Below are positions 33,733 through 41,559 of a DNA stretch of 64,000 bases, piece after piece. This DNA comes from Elusimicrobiota bacterium (lineage in GTDB: Bacteria > Elusimicrobiota > Elusimicrobia > UBA1565 > UBA9628). The translations under genes and the position numbers were made by a program. The DNA is taken from the NCBI GenBank assembly GCA_003151975.1, contig PLZD01000025.1, positions 27,032 to 91,031 of the forward strand. The letters are read 5' to 3'. Each line of letters opens with the position of its first letter. Position 1 is the stretch's first letter. The notes below the pieces were generated by a model. The model saw nothing but the letters and a program-made list of their open reading frames with translations, did no database searches and was not told where the DNA came from.

Positions 33733-34751
33733 TTGCCTTTTCCTTTATTAGGGACCCGGGAAAGAATCAAGGACCGGGGCTTGCGGCGGATGAACTGCGG
33801 CGCCGTCGGCGCCGTGCGCCGGCCTTCCGGTATGACTTGGCCGAGGATGTCCGTGCGCATCTTCGGCGTGTTCCAGCCGGGTTGCAGGTTGGGCGTCGCC
33901 CCGCGCTGCTCTTGGACCTCGATGAGGCCCATGCGGTTGGCGACCCGGCGCAGGCGCAGGAGCGCGCGCTCCTCGATCTGCCGGATGCGCTCGCGCGAGA
34001 GCTTGAGGCGCTTGCCGACTTCCTCGAGCGTCATCGGCGTTTGGCCCGTGAGGCCGTGGCGGAATTCAAGAATCATTCGCTCGCGGTCGCCGATTTCCTT
34101 CAACGCCTGGTTGAGCTCGTCGTGCAGCTTGAGCACGGAAATCAAGCTCTCCGGGCTTTGGTTGTCGGACTCCGAGATCATGTCCTCGACCGTGATGTTC
34201 TCGTCCTCGGAGTCGATCGGGGCCTCAAGCGAGCCCATGCCGCGCGCGGCTTCGGCGGCGTCGAGCACGCCGCGCACCTGCCTCGCGGTCCAGTGCATCT
34301 TGCGCGCCATTTCCGCGAGGGTGGGGTCGCGGCCGAGTTGGACGTGAAGTTTCTCCCACTGCTTGAGCCACTTGCGCAGGGCTTCCCAGGCGTGCGGAGG
34401 AATGCGGATGGTCTTGCTCTGCTCCTCGACGGCGCGGCGGATCGACTGCTCGATCCAGTACGAGGCGTAGGTCGAGAACCGGTAGCCCTTCTTGGGCTCG
34501 AACTTGTCGATGGAGTGCATGAGGCCGAGGTTGCCTTCCTCGACCAGGTCCATGAAATCGATGCCTTGCCTGTGGTACTTCTTGGCGATGGGGACCACGA
34601 GCCGGAGATTGGCCTCCATGATGCGCTGCTTGGACACGTGGTCGCCGCGCTTGGCTTTCTTCCAGAGCGCGTGCATCTCCTCGCGGTCGACGTTCGACAG
34701 CTTCTGGATGCCTTTGAAGTACTGACTTATCGTATCGGTGCTGGGTTCCAT
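33729..34751 (-). CDS. Sigma-70-family RNA polymerase sigma factor (group 1/2) with basic C-terminal tail
   Basis: The 340-residue protein has region 1.2 (DTISQYFKGIQKL), 2.1-2.4 (NLRLVVPIAKKYHRQG, FSTYASYWIEQSIRRAV), region 3 (PTLAEMARKMHWTARQV) and region 4.2 (TLEEVGKRLKLSRERIRQIEERAL). It lacks the long region 1.1 and the non-conserved insert of primary RpoD, so it is probably an RpoS-like group 2 factor; whether it is the primary factor cannot be told here. About 60 residues after region 4.2 are basic and Pro-rich and not part of the usual fold. The SD AGGAG is a few bases before the ATG. Confidence 0.88.
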   Translation of the reverse strand: MEPSTDTISQYFKGIQKLSNVDREEMHALWKKAKRGDHVSKQRIMEANLRLVVPIAKKYHRQGIDFMDLVEEGNLGLMHSIDKFEPKKGYRFSTYASYWIEQSIRRAVEEQSKTIRIPPHAWEALRKWLKQWEKLHVQLGRDPTLAEMARKMHWTARQVRGVLDAAEAARGMGSLEAPIDSEDENITVEDMISESDNQSPESLISVLKLHDELNQALKEIGDRERMILEFRHGLTGQTPMTLEEVGKRLKLSRERIRQIEERALLRLRRVANRMGLIEVQEQRGATPNLQPGWNTPKMRTDILGQVIPEGRRTAPTAPQFIRRKPRSLILSRVPNKGKGK

Positions 34752-34786
34752 GAGACTCCTTTAGTTATCACTCCCAGGTTTGATCC

Positions 34787-35056
34787 TCAACGGATCTCGA
34801 AACCGACGGCTTTCCCTTTCCACTCCACCGCCTTCGCTTCGACTTCGTCCACCCTCGCGAAGGACGGCCCTTTTTTCAGCAGCGCGACGAACTCCCTAAC
34901 CGCGTCGGCGTCGCCCTCGGCTTCGCCTTCGACGCAGCCGTCGGGCCGGTTGCGCACCCAGCCCGAAACGCCGAGCCGCTCGGCCGTCTCCCGCGCGAAC
35001 CAGCGGAAGCCGACCCCCTGCACGACTCCGCGCACGACCCAATGTAGACGCGTCAA
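34787..35056 (-). CDS. acyP: Acylphosphatase
   Basis: The 89-residue enzyme hydrolyses acyl phosphates. VRGVVQGVGFRWFARETA holds the phosphate-binding loop with the catalytic Arg, and GWVRNRPDGCVEGEAEGD holds the catalytic Asn. Length fits the family. The best start is TTG at 35056; the only downstream alternative would cut into the first strand. It is followed by the sigma-factor gene 35 bp downstream. Confidence 0.93.
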   Translation of the reverse strand: MTRLHWVVRGVVQGVGFRWFARETAERLGVSGWVRNRPDGCVEGEAEGDADAVREFVALLKKGPSFARVDEVEAKAVEWKGKAVGFEIR

Positions 35057-35080
35057 GGGTTCTTGGAGGATTCTACAATA

Positions 35081-35140
35081 TTGTCAAGCCCGCATTGCAA
35101 GGGGGTTGTCAAGGGTTGACAAGACCGACGGAATTGTCAG
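35081..35140 (-). promoter_or_regulatory. Cluster of TTGTCAA/TTGACAA boxes between tRNA-Pro and acyP
   Basis: TTGTCAA occurs at 35081 and 35106, TTGACAA at 35116 and TTGTCAG at 35134. The 35106 and 35116 copies form a perfect inverted repeat with a GGG centre. On the minus strand each copy reads as a -35-like TTGACA/TTGTCA element, and a TAGAAT -10-like box lies near 35072-35077. Tandem promoters or an operator for acyP-sigma-apt are both possible. Confidence 0.45.
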
Positions 35141-35153
35141 GCTGAAAAAAACT

Positions 35154-35226
35154 TCGGGGTACTCAGGCTTGAACTGAGAACCTCTTGGTCCCGAACCAAG
35201 CGCTCTGCCAATTGAGCTATACCCCG
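35154..35226 (-). tRNA. tRNA-Pro (anticodon CGG)
   Basis: The minus strand folds as a cloverleaf: acceptor CGGGGTA pairs with TACCCCG, the anticodon loop TTCGGGA gives CGG, the T-loop is TTCAAGC and the discriminator is A. CCA is not encoded, unlike the tRNA-Pro 48 bp upstream. Confidence 0.94.
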
Positions 35227-35274
35227 TTCTGGTATTCTACTACTCTGCGGCCGTTCTTGTCTGCGGGACGCGCA

Positions 35275-35349
35275 TGGTCGGGGACCCGGGAATCGAACCC
35301 GGAGCCTCTCCCACCCCAAGGGAGCGCTCTACCATTGAGCCAGTCCCCG
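35275..35349 (-). tRNA. tRNA-Pro (anticodon GGG) with encoded CCA
   Basis: The minus strand folds as a cloverleaf: acceptor CGGGGAC pairs with GTCCCCG, the anticodon loop TTGGGGT gives GGG, the T-loop is TTCGATT, the discriminator is A and CCA is encoded. The flanking bases continue the acceptor pairing for ten further base pairs (see findings). Confidence 0.94.
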
Positions 35350-35361
35350 ACCATGCGCGCC

Positions 35362-35739
35362 TCATCGCAGCTCACTGACGATCAAATCGATCTCTTTGCG
35401 CACCTCGCGCAAGATCTTCAGAGTGCCGGCGGAAGCGGCCTCGCCCGGCACTTCGCCGCCCTCGGACGGCTTGGCGGGCCGTCGGAGCTCCACGAGAGCC
35501 TTCCGCGCCCCCGCCACCGTCATCCTCTTCTTTTGAATCATGTCCTTGATCAGAAAAATCGTGTCCAAGTCCGCCCGGCTGTAGCGCCGGTGCCCGCTCG
35601 TGCGGCGCGCCGGGCGTAAAAAACCCACGTTGACCTCCCAGTACCGCAGCGTGTGCGGCGGCACCTGGGTGATGCGGCAAGTTTCGCCCATGTTGAAAAA
35701 TTCCTTGTCCGGCAGCGGCGGAATGCTGGTCTCCACCAC
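35362..35739 (-). CDS. MerR-family transcriptional regulator
   Basis: The 125-residue protein has the MerR winged helix near the N-terminus: FNMGETCRITQVPPHTLRYWE, then the wing RRTSGHRRYSRADL. A helical C-terminus of about 50 residues has no metal-binding cysteines. It follows the HU gene by three bases, a pairing seen in other Gram-negative genomes. The effector is unknown. Confidence 0.9.
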   Translation of the reverse strand: MVETSIPPLPDKEFFNMGETCRITQVPPHTLRYWEVNVGFLRPARRTSGHRRYSRADLDTIFLIKDMIQKKRMTVAGARKALVELRRPAKPSEGGEVPGEAASAGTLKILREVRKEIDLIVSELR

Positions 35740-35742
35740 GAT

Positions 35743-36003
35743 CTATTCGAGCAGGTTCTTTGAAGCCTTGAAGCGCACGCCCTTGCGAGGCGGAACGACG
35801 ACCTGCTGTCCGGTCTTCGGATTACGGCCCTGCCGCTGCTGGCGGTGCTTCACGCGGAAGGTGCCGAAGTTCGAGATGACCACCTTTTCCTCGTTGTTGA
35901 GCGCGGTGCGAATCGTGTCGAAGGTGGTCTCGACCGCTTTGGCGGCCTCCCCTTTCGTCGACAGGACCTTGGCCACGGCTTTGATGATGTCGAGTCTATT
36001 CAT
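35743..36003 (-). CDS. HU/IHF-family DNA-bending protein
   Basis: The 86-residue protein follows the HU/IHF pattern throughout: MNRLDIIKAVAKVL, then VVISNFGTFRVKHR, the DNA-arm motif GRNPKTGQQVVVPPRKGVRF and the final helix. IHF-alpha-like features (the VISNFGTF and PPR stretches) suggest an IHF-like subunit, but one gene cannot decide between HU and IHF. The ATG overlaps the end of the upstream gene. Confidence 0.95.
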   Translation of the reverse strand: MNRLDIIKAVAKVLSTKGEAAKAVETTFDTIRTALNNEEKVVISNFGTFRVKHRQQRQGRNPKTGQQVVVPPRKGVRFKASKNLLE

Positions 36004-36586
36004 CGCTGTCCTCTTTGTCCTTCTTGGGATCCTCTTCCTTCTCCTTGTCTCCCTTCTTCTTCTCCTGCAGTCCCTTGAAAATATCCTCGGGCTTCAGGTT
36101 CTTGAGTTCGCTCTTGAATTTGGTGACCTCGTCCTCGGTGATCGGCTTGCTCAAGGTTTGGCAGCGCGCGAAGACCTTGTCCTCGACGAAAATCGAGCAG
36201 CCGGCGCGGACCGCGACCGCGATCGCGTCGGACGGCCTTGAATCGAGCTGGTGCGAGGCGCTTCCCTTCTGGATGTGGATGCGGGCGTAGAACGTGTTCT
36301 CCTTGATATCGCAGATCACCACCTTTTCCACGGTGAAGCCCAAGGCTTTGATGGTGGCCAGCAGCAGATCGTGCGTGAGGGGTCTAGGGAGAACGATGCC
36401 TGAGAAACGGATTGCGATCGCTTGCCCTTCCGTAATCCCGATCCAAATGGGAAGGAGGCGGCTTCCGGTCATTTCCTCGAGAAAGATGATGCACTCGTTG
36501 ACGGTCGTCGCCAACGAGTAGATGCGCACCTCTTTCTCTTCCGAGCCGCTTGGTTCCTTCGACGGCTCCTTTTCGCTTTTAGCCAC
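35996..36586 (-). CDS. Bifunctional nuclease-family (BFN/DUF151) protein
   Basis: The 196-residue product has a BFN domain at about 25-150: LLPIWIGITEGQAIAI, RPLTHDLLLATIKALG and LDSRPSDAIAVAVRAGCSIFV are family landmarks. A highly charged Lys/Asp/Glu tail of about 30 residues follows. Plant and some bacterial members cut DNA and RNA. I chose the GTG at 36586, which has an AAGGA RBS, over an upstream TTG inside gpsA. Confidence 0.9.
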   Translation of the reverse strand: MAKSEKEPSKEPSGSEEKEVRIYSLATTVNECIIFLEEMTGSRLLPIWIGITEGQAIAIRFSGIVLPRPLTHDLLLATIKALGFTVEKVVICDIKENTFYARIHIQKGSASHQLDSRPSDAIAVAVRAGCSIFVEDKVFARCQTLSKPITEDEVTKFKSELKNLKPEDIFKGLQEKKKGDKEKEEDPKKDKEDSDE

Positions 36587-36587
36587 T

Positions 36588-37586
36588 CTATTCCTTTGAA
36601 TCAAATCCCAACGCCTGCAAAACTATTCCGGCCGGCCGCTCGTCGTGCACCGCCGCCCAAATCGCCTCTAGAAGAGGCGCCTTCACTTTCAGCCGCCGTA
36701 TCAAGGCCCTCGCCGCCGCTGCCGCCTCGATTCCCTCGACCACGGTCGGAATCTCGCGAAGCGCCTGCTGCAAACTCTTTCCCGCCCCCAGCTTCTCACC
36801 GAAGGCGCGGTTGCGCGACTCCGGCGAAGTGCCCGTGGCGATCAAGTCGCCTAGGCCCGACAGTCCGTAAATAGTGTCGGCTCGTCCACCGCATTTGCGT
36901 ATCAGGGCCGACATCTCCGCCATTCCCTGCACGATCAGCGCGGCCTTCGTGTTCGCGCCGGCCTTGAGGCCGTCGAGCGCTCCGGCGCCGATCGCCAAGG
37001 CGTTCTTGAGCGAGCCGCCGAGCTCGACGCCCTTGCGGTCGGGCCAAGACGAGACCTTGAGCGCGCCGCCGTCGAACAGACGCCGCACCTTCTCGCTCTG
37101 AGGGCCCTTGGGCCCGCCGAGCAGCATCTTCGTCGGTACGCCGCGCGCCACTTCGCGCGCGAAGCTCGGGCCCGACAGCGTGTAGACGGAGCGCGTCTTG
37201 AATTCCTCGGCCAGAACGTCGCCCATCGTCTTGAGGCTTCCGGGCTCGAGGCCCTTGGACGCGTTGACGATGACGGGTTTGGCGCCGCCCGAGACCTTCG
37301 CCACCGCGCGAGCGGTGCGACGAATGAAGGTGGACGGCAAGACAAAGAGCAATAGTTCGGCGTCGTGCGCGGCCCAAGCCATGTCCGAGCCGACGCGAAC
37401 GCCGTCGTCCAGCCGGAATCCCGGTATGTACTTGTGCCTGCGCGTCTTTTCGAGGTCGGAGGCAAGCTGCGGAAAATATTCCCACAGCTTCACCTGCCGG
37501 CCGGCCCGGCCCTGGCTCAACTGATTCGCTAGGACCGTTCCCCACAATCCGCCGCCAAACACTGAGATTCTAATACTTTTTTTCAC
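36588..37586 (-). CDS. gpsA: NAD(P)-dependent glycerol-3-phosphate dehydrogenase
   Basis: The 332-residue enzyme makes sn-glycerol-3-phosphate from DHAP for phospholipids. It has the Rossmann motif VFGGGLWGTVLA, LSGPSFAREVARGVPT, the catalytic Lys region ELGGSLKNALAIGAG, GANTKAALIVQG and GLSGLGDLIATGTS. The GTG at 37586 was preferred to a TTG eight codons upstream. The start lies inside the end of plsY, so the next enzyme in the same lipid pathway is coupled to it. Confidence 0.96.
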   Translation of the reverse strand: MKKSIRISVFGGGLWGTVLANQLSQGRAGRQVKLWEYFPQLASDLEKTRRHKYIPGFRLDDGVRVGSDMAWAAHDAELLLFVLPSTFIRRTARAVAKVSGGAKPVIVNASKGLEPGSLKTMGDVLAEEFKTRSVYTLSGPSFAREVARGVPTKMLLGGPKGPQSEKVRRLFDGGALKVSSWPDRKGVELGGSLKNALAIGAGALDGLKAGANTKAALIVQGMAEMSALIRKCGGRADTIYGLSGLGDLIATGTSPESRNRAFGEKLGAGKSLQQALREIPTVVEGIEAAAAARALIRRLKVKAPLLEAIWAAVHDERPAGIVLQALGFDSKE

Positions 37587-38175
37587 GTAAATGAAGCTCT
37601 TTTCCGCCAAAAATCCGTTTCATGTTGGGAATGTGCTTATAAAGGATGAGCAAAGCCGCCGCTATCGACATCCAGGTCAGCTGAGCCGGGACGCCGAAGA
37701 TTAGATTAAAGACCGGCACGGCGACCGAGCCGGCGATCGAGCCGATGGAGATGTGTCCCGAGAGGAGCAGCCCCGCGATGAAGACGATCACCGTGCAGGC
37801 CATCGACTTGGGCATCATCGCGGTGAAGACTCCGGCCGTCGTGGCGACGCCTTTTCCCCCCTTGAAGCCGAGGAAGATCGTCCAGTCGTGCCCGATGACC
37901 GTCGCGGCACCCGTCAGAATCTGCACCGTCAGCCGGTCGGGATAGAGGCGCTGCGCGAGGACCACGGGCAAAAACCCCTTGAGCGCGTCGACGGCGAGCG
38001 TGATGATCCCCGGCACCGTGCCGGCCACGCGGTAGACGTTGGCGGTGCCGGGATTGCCCGAGCCGTGCTCGCGGATGTCGATGCCCTTAAATTTCTTGGC
38101 GACGAGATAACCGGTCGGAATCCCGCCTGCGATATAGCTCATTAGAATGAGGCCTAATATTTGAAAATCCAGCAC
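37570..38175 (-). CDS. plsY: Acyl-phosphate:glycerol-3-phosphate acyltransferase
   Basis: The 201-residue protein has about five membrane segments. It carries the three PlsY motifs: IPTGYLVAKKFKGIDIREHGSGNPGTANVYR, split here across motif 1; VIGHDWTIFLGFKGGKGVATTAG (motif 2 region); and a late cytoplasmic loop with IPNMKRI. It acylates glycerol-3-phosphate, the product of the overlapping gpsA. The GTG at 38175 gives the usual family length; the longer upstream frame is a shadow. Confidence 0.95.
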   Translation of the reverse strand: MLDFQILGLILMSYIAGGIPTGYLVAKKFKGIDIREHGSGNPGTANVYRVAGTVPGIITLAVDALKGFLPVVLAQRLYPDRLTVQILTGAATVIGHDWTIFLGFKGGKGVATTAGVFTAMMPKSMACTVIVFIAGLLLSGHISIGSIAGSVAVPVFNLIFGVPAQLTWMSIAAALLILYKHIPNMKRIFGGKELHLREKKY

Positions 38176-38182
38176 AATTTGT

Positions 38183-38192
38183 GGGGACAGTT
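38183..38192. repeat. Half-copy of the 16982 palindrome
   Basis: GGGGACAGTT here equals one arm of the 20 bp palindrome at 16982-17001. It lies just upstream of the plsY start. Ten bases can match by chance, so this is weak on its own. Confidence 0.3.
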
Positions 38193-38260
38193 TAGCAAAG
38201 AAGCCGCGTTCGCGCCAGACCGCGCTCTTCGTGCGGAATTTGTTAGGATGAGCCTCAACG

Positions 38261-39835
38261 ATGCGCTCGATAAGAATCGCCCTGCTAGCTTTCTCATTCG
38301 CCGGGCCTGCCGCCGCGGCCCGCATCGCCGCGTCGCTGGATCCCAGGATCGAGGTCGACGCCGCGTCGACTCTCGCCGGCGGCGACCGCGAGGCTCCCGA
38401 CGGTTTCGTCGCGCCCGATCTCCCTTGGATCCCGCTGGCGCGGGCGGCGCTGGCCCCCGAGTGCCCCCAAGCTCCGGCGCCGCGGACCTTTGTCGCCGGC
38501 GATCGCGCGCACGCGCTCGTGACGCTGACCGATCCCCCAGGACTGGCGGCCGAGTTCCCCATCGAAAGCCAGCTCGTCGACGCGGCGGGAGGCCGGGAAA
38601 GCCTCGACGCCTGGCTTGCGGGCCTCAGGCGCTTCGCCAAGGAGTGCCGTTTCGAGGATTTTTTTCGCGTAGAAAGGATGGCGGTGAAGCCGCAGGTCGA
38701 AAGCTTCCAAAAGCGCCTGGACAAGACGGACTATCTGGGAGCCATTGAGGGATACGCCGGTCTCGGCTTGGACGGACGATTCAGAGTTTCTCTTTCGCCG
38801 TTCCAGGCGATGGGAGGCGCGGCCAATTTCGTGGGAGAGCGGGAGGACGGCTCGGTGCGCGTCTTCTCCGTGATCGGTCCGAAGAAATTTCCGTCGGCGG
38901 GCTTGGATTTCTGGTCGGACCGCGTCTCCGGAACGCTTTGGCACGAGTCCGGCCACGGCATTCTCGACGGCATCGCGGACCTCTACGCCGACGAAATCGA
39001 TTCTCATTCCGCGGTTCTGTCCGGCCTGGGCTGGAACTGCTACGGCTCGCCCCGCCAGTGCTTCAAGGAGCACGTCGTGCGCGCCGTCATGCTGCGGCTC
39101 ATCGCGATTCACGAAGGCCAGGGGGCGGCCGACGCGCAGTACGATTTTGAAGGCCGGGAGAATTACCGGTACCTCGCGCCCATGCTCGTGCAGCTGAAAA
39201 TCTACGAATCAGATCGCGCGCGTTATCCGACGCTGGCCGACTTCTACCCCAACCTCATCGGCGTTTTTCCCCCGGGTCCCGCGCGGCCGCCGCGGCAGCA
39301 AGCTTCCCCCGCGAAGCTCAAGCGCTTGCTAAAATTGGCGGCGGTGCTCAAGACGCGCGCGGAAAGTCCGGAACTGCAGAGCCGCGCGGCGGCGCTTCTC
39401 GCCGCTTTCCATTGGTCCGTCTCTTCTCCCCGCGCCGGTTGGGCCGACGCACAGAAGCGATTGCAATCGGGGATCGAAAAGTTTTCTTCGGGGAAGACTC
39501 AAGCCGCGCTCGCCGATTTCGACGCGGCGCGAAAGTTGGATCCCACGACGGCCATCGAGGTTCAACTGAGCCGCGGCGTCGCGCTGCAGACCCTCAAGCG
39601 GCCGGCGGAAGCCCTCGCCGCCTACACCGCCGCCGTGGACATCGCCGGCGCGCTCCACGGCATGGCCGGCGCCCAGCTCGCCGACGCGCTGTCCTCGCGT
39701 GCCTCCCTCAGAGAAGAGACGGGCGACTCGGTTCAAGCCCGGGCGGATTTGGAGCGCGCGCTGGCCGAAGCGCCCGAGGGCTGGGAGCGGCTCGACGAAG
39801 TTCGCGCCAGTTTGGCGCGTTTGCCCGCCCGGTGA
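38261..39835 (+). CDS. Secreted HExxH zinc-metallopeptidase-like protein (DUF4932-like) with TPR tail
   Basis: The 524-residue product has a signal peptide (cleavage near AAAARI). The HESGH zinc motif at about 228-232 sits in SGTLWHESGHGILDGIADLY. The surrounding pattern (FSVIGP, then a buried HExxH helix) resembles DUF4932 proteins. TPR-like helices follow at about 415-515 (AALADFDAARKLDPTTAIE, ALAAYTAAVDIAGALHG). It is probably periplasmic or outer-surface. It starts 85 bp from the divergent plsY. Confidence 0.72.
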   Translation: MRSIRIALLAFSFAGPAAAARIAASLDPRIEVDAASTLAGGDREAPDGFVAPDLPWIPLARAALAPECPQAPAPRTFVAGDRAHALVTLTDPPGLAAEFPIESQLVDAAGGRESLDAWLAGLRRFAKECRFEDFFRVERMAVKPQVESFQKRLDKTDYLGAIEGYAGLGLDGRFRVSLSPFQAMGGAANFVGEREDGSVRVFSVIGPKKFPSAGLDFWSDRVSGTLWHESGHGILDGIADLYADEIDSHSAVLSGLGWNCYGSPRQCFKEHVVRAVMLRLIAIHEGQGAADAQYDFEGRENYRYLAPMLVQLKIYESDRARYPTLADFYPNLIGVFPPGPARPPRQQASPAKLKRLLKLAAVLKTRAESPELQSRAAALLAAFHWSVSSPRAGWADAQKRLQSGIEKFSSGKTQAALADFDAARKLDPTTAIEVQLSRGVALQTLKRPAEALAAYTAAVDIAGALHGMAGAQLADALSSRASLREETGDSVQARADLERALAEAPEGWERLDEVRASLARLPAR

Positions 39836-39966
39836 TCGGTGCTCCGCTAAGCGGCGGCCAGTCTTTTGATCAGCGGGATCATGCGCCGCGCGTCCTTCTC
39901 CGCGACGCAGAACATTTTTAAAAATTTCTAGAATCGGAACGAGCCGGAAGAGAGATTCACACCCGC

Positions 39967-41559
39967 CTACTGAACCTGTAGTCCGCAGTTTTGGCGCAGC
40001 GAGAAAGCCTCTCCATCGCGAGCGACGAAACGCTGAACTTCGGGCGGCGTCAGCTCTGGAATATCATCCGAGGCATATAACTCCATCAGGCGATCATGGA
40101 ACTGAGCCTTTAGAGCCGGAGCTATGATGGTCGAGTCCATGTCTCTTGGCGCGTTGGCAACGGTCGTCCCGCTTTTCTTCAGTTGAATGGCCCAATGGCG
40201 CGCCTTGAGGTCTACGATATCCGCCTCAAGCTCATCGACTCGTGTGCGCGCATTAGTACAATCGAGGGAAGCGGTGAGAAGGCGCAAATATCCCAACAGA
40301 TTGGATGCGTCGTCCGTGGATAGCGGCTCCCGGTGAGACCACGCCTTGGTCGTGCTCCCCGTCATCGAACGGATCAACTCTTCCGAAGAATAACTCTCAA
40401 TTGATTTTAGGTTTAGCCGTAGATTCTTCCGTGGTAAACCGGACATCTCCAGTGCTCGGCTGCCCTTTCCTTGGGGTCCGTGGCAATAAGTGCAATGTTG
40501 CTCGTACATGCGACGGCCTTTGATCAGATCGCTTGAAGCGCCCTCGGCGGGAATGGAATTCGGGAACGGCGCGAAAATCAGGGGATCCGGCAGGGTCTCA
40601 GAAACGGAAGCGGGAGTCGCCTCGGCGGAATTGAACTGTTCTTGAATGAAATTGTTCAGATTCTCATCTTTGTGAAAATCCCGCGCGACCGGGGTAAAAG
40701 AATCTGCGAGCCATCGCCCGACGGGCCGCGGATCGGACAGAGCTGACGGATCTGTCCAGGTTCGCTTGAGCAGTCCTTCGACGGCGACCAAAATCAACCC
40801 GTCCGGGATGCGAATCAGGCGCGCGTTAACTTGAATCCGTCGATTAGGGAGTTCGACCAAGGTGCCGGTCAATACCGCGTCGACGTCGAGGACTTTGCCC
40901 AGCTGATAGGACGAGCGCGAGTCGAGCAAGCCTCTGTGGCTGATGGTGATCTGATCGGCCGCCTGAGGCAGCGAAGCCCCATCCATGACCTGAAGATCTG
41001 GATAGTTCACAGCCCTCGTCAAGAGCGCTTCTTGAACCACCTTGGGGCCGGCGCAGGCGCGACCGTCGATGTATGGAAACTGCAAAACCGCGATCCTGCG
41101 ACGTCTTAAACCCTTGGCAACTGAGAATATCCCCGCGGCGATCCGGTCGTATCCCTTCCTGTCCGAGCCCTGCAAAGCATTTGGTTTGCGGCGCTGAAAG
41201 ACGATCACGGCGCGAATGCGCGTCTTGAGGAAGCCGTCTTCCATGCGTTCGGATAGGATTTCATATTTACGAATATCGCCGCCGATATTGGCCAGGATTT
41301 CTTGTCGGATCGTGATTGACGATTCAACCTTGGTGCTGGCTGAAATGGTAACCCCCATCACCTTTTCCACGGCTTTCTTCTCAGCTTCCGCAAGAGCGCG
41401 TTCCCTAGTCTCCAATGGTTTCTGGGGGTCGATCGGCGTCCATCCTTCGGCCTCAACCGTCTCTTCTTGCTCGAAGTCCATTCTGGAGGAACGCTGAAAG
41501 CATCCGCCAAAAGAACTGCAGACCAAGGCCAAGCTCAAAATGAGCGCGACGCGCTTCAT
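39967..41559 (-). CDS. Lipoprotein fusing LPP20/FlgT-N-like, CsgG/FlgO-like and cytochrome c domains
   Basis: The 530-residue product has a lipobox-like FGGC (residues 17-20). Residues 50-125 resemble the LPP20/FlgT N-terminal domain (ERALAEAEKKAVEKVMGV, then ILSERMEDGFLKTRIRAVI). Residues 155-270 resemble the CsgG/FlgO fold (IAVLQFPYIDG, GKVLDVDAVLTGTL, RIQVNARLIR). A c-type cytochrome domain follows with CTYCH at about 356-360. The usual distal Met motif is not obvious; its place reads TKAWSHREPLS. The last 100 residues are helical. Its ATG is next to the stop of the LPP20 gene upstream, so the two are a pair. Confidence 0.75.
   Translation of the reverse strand: MKRVALILSLALVCSSFGGCFQRSSRMDFEQEETVEAEGWTPIDPQKPLETRERALAEAEKKAVEKVMGVTISASTKVESSITIRQEILANIGGDIRKYEILSERMEDGFLKTRIRAVIVFQRRKPNALQGSDRKGYDRIAAGIFSVAKGLRRRRIAVLQFPYIDGRACAGPKVVQEALLTRAVNYPDLQVMDGASLPQAADQITISHRGLLDSRSSYQLGKVLDVDAVLTGTLVELPNRRIQVNARLIRIPDGLILVAVEGLLKRTWTDPSALSDPRPVGRWLADSFTPVARDFHKDENLNNFIQEQFNSAEATPASVSETLPDPLIFAPFPNSIPAEGASSDLIKGRRMYEQHCTYCHGPQGKGSRALEMSGLPRKNLRLNLKSIESYSSEELIRSMTGSTTKAWSHREPLSTDDASNLLGYLRLLTASLDCTNARTRVDELEADIVDLKARHWAIQLKKSGTTVANAPRDMDSTIIAPALKAQFHDRLMELYASDDIPELTPPEVQRFVARDGEAFSLRQNCGLQVQ

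Noticed and set aside
39847..39915. 22-codon minus-strand frame starting MFCVAEKDARRM between convergent genes
   Set aside because: No RBS, too short to judge and no context. It could be the relic of a gene end, but nothing supports expression.
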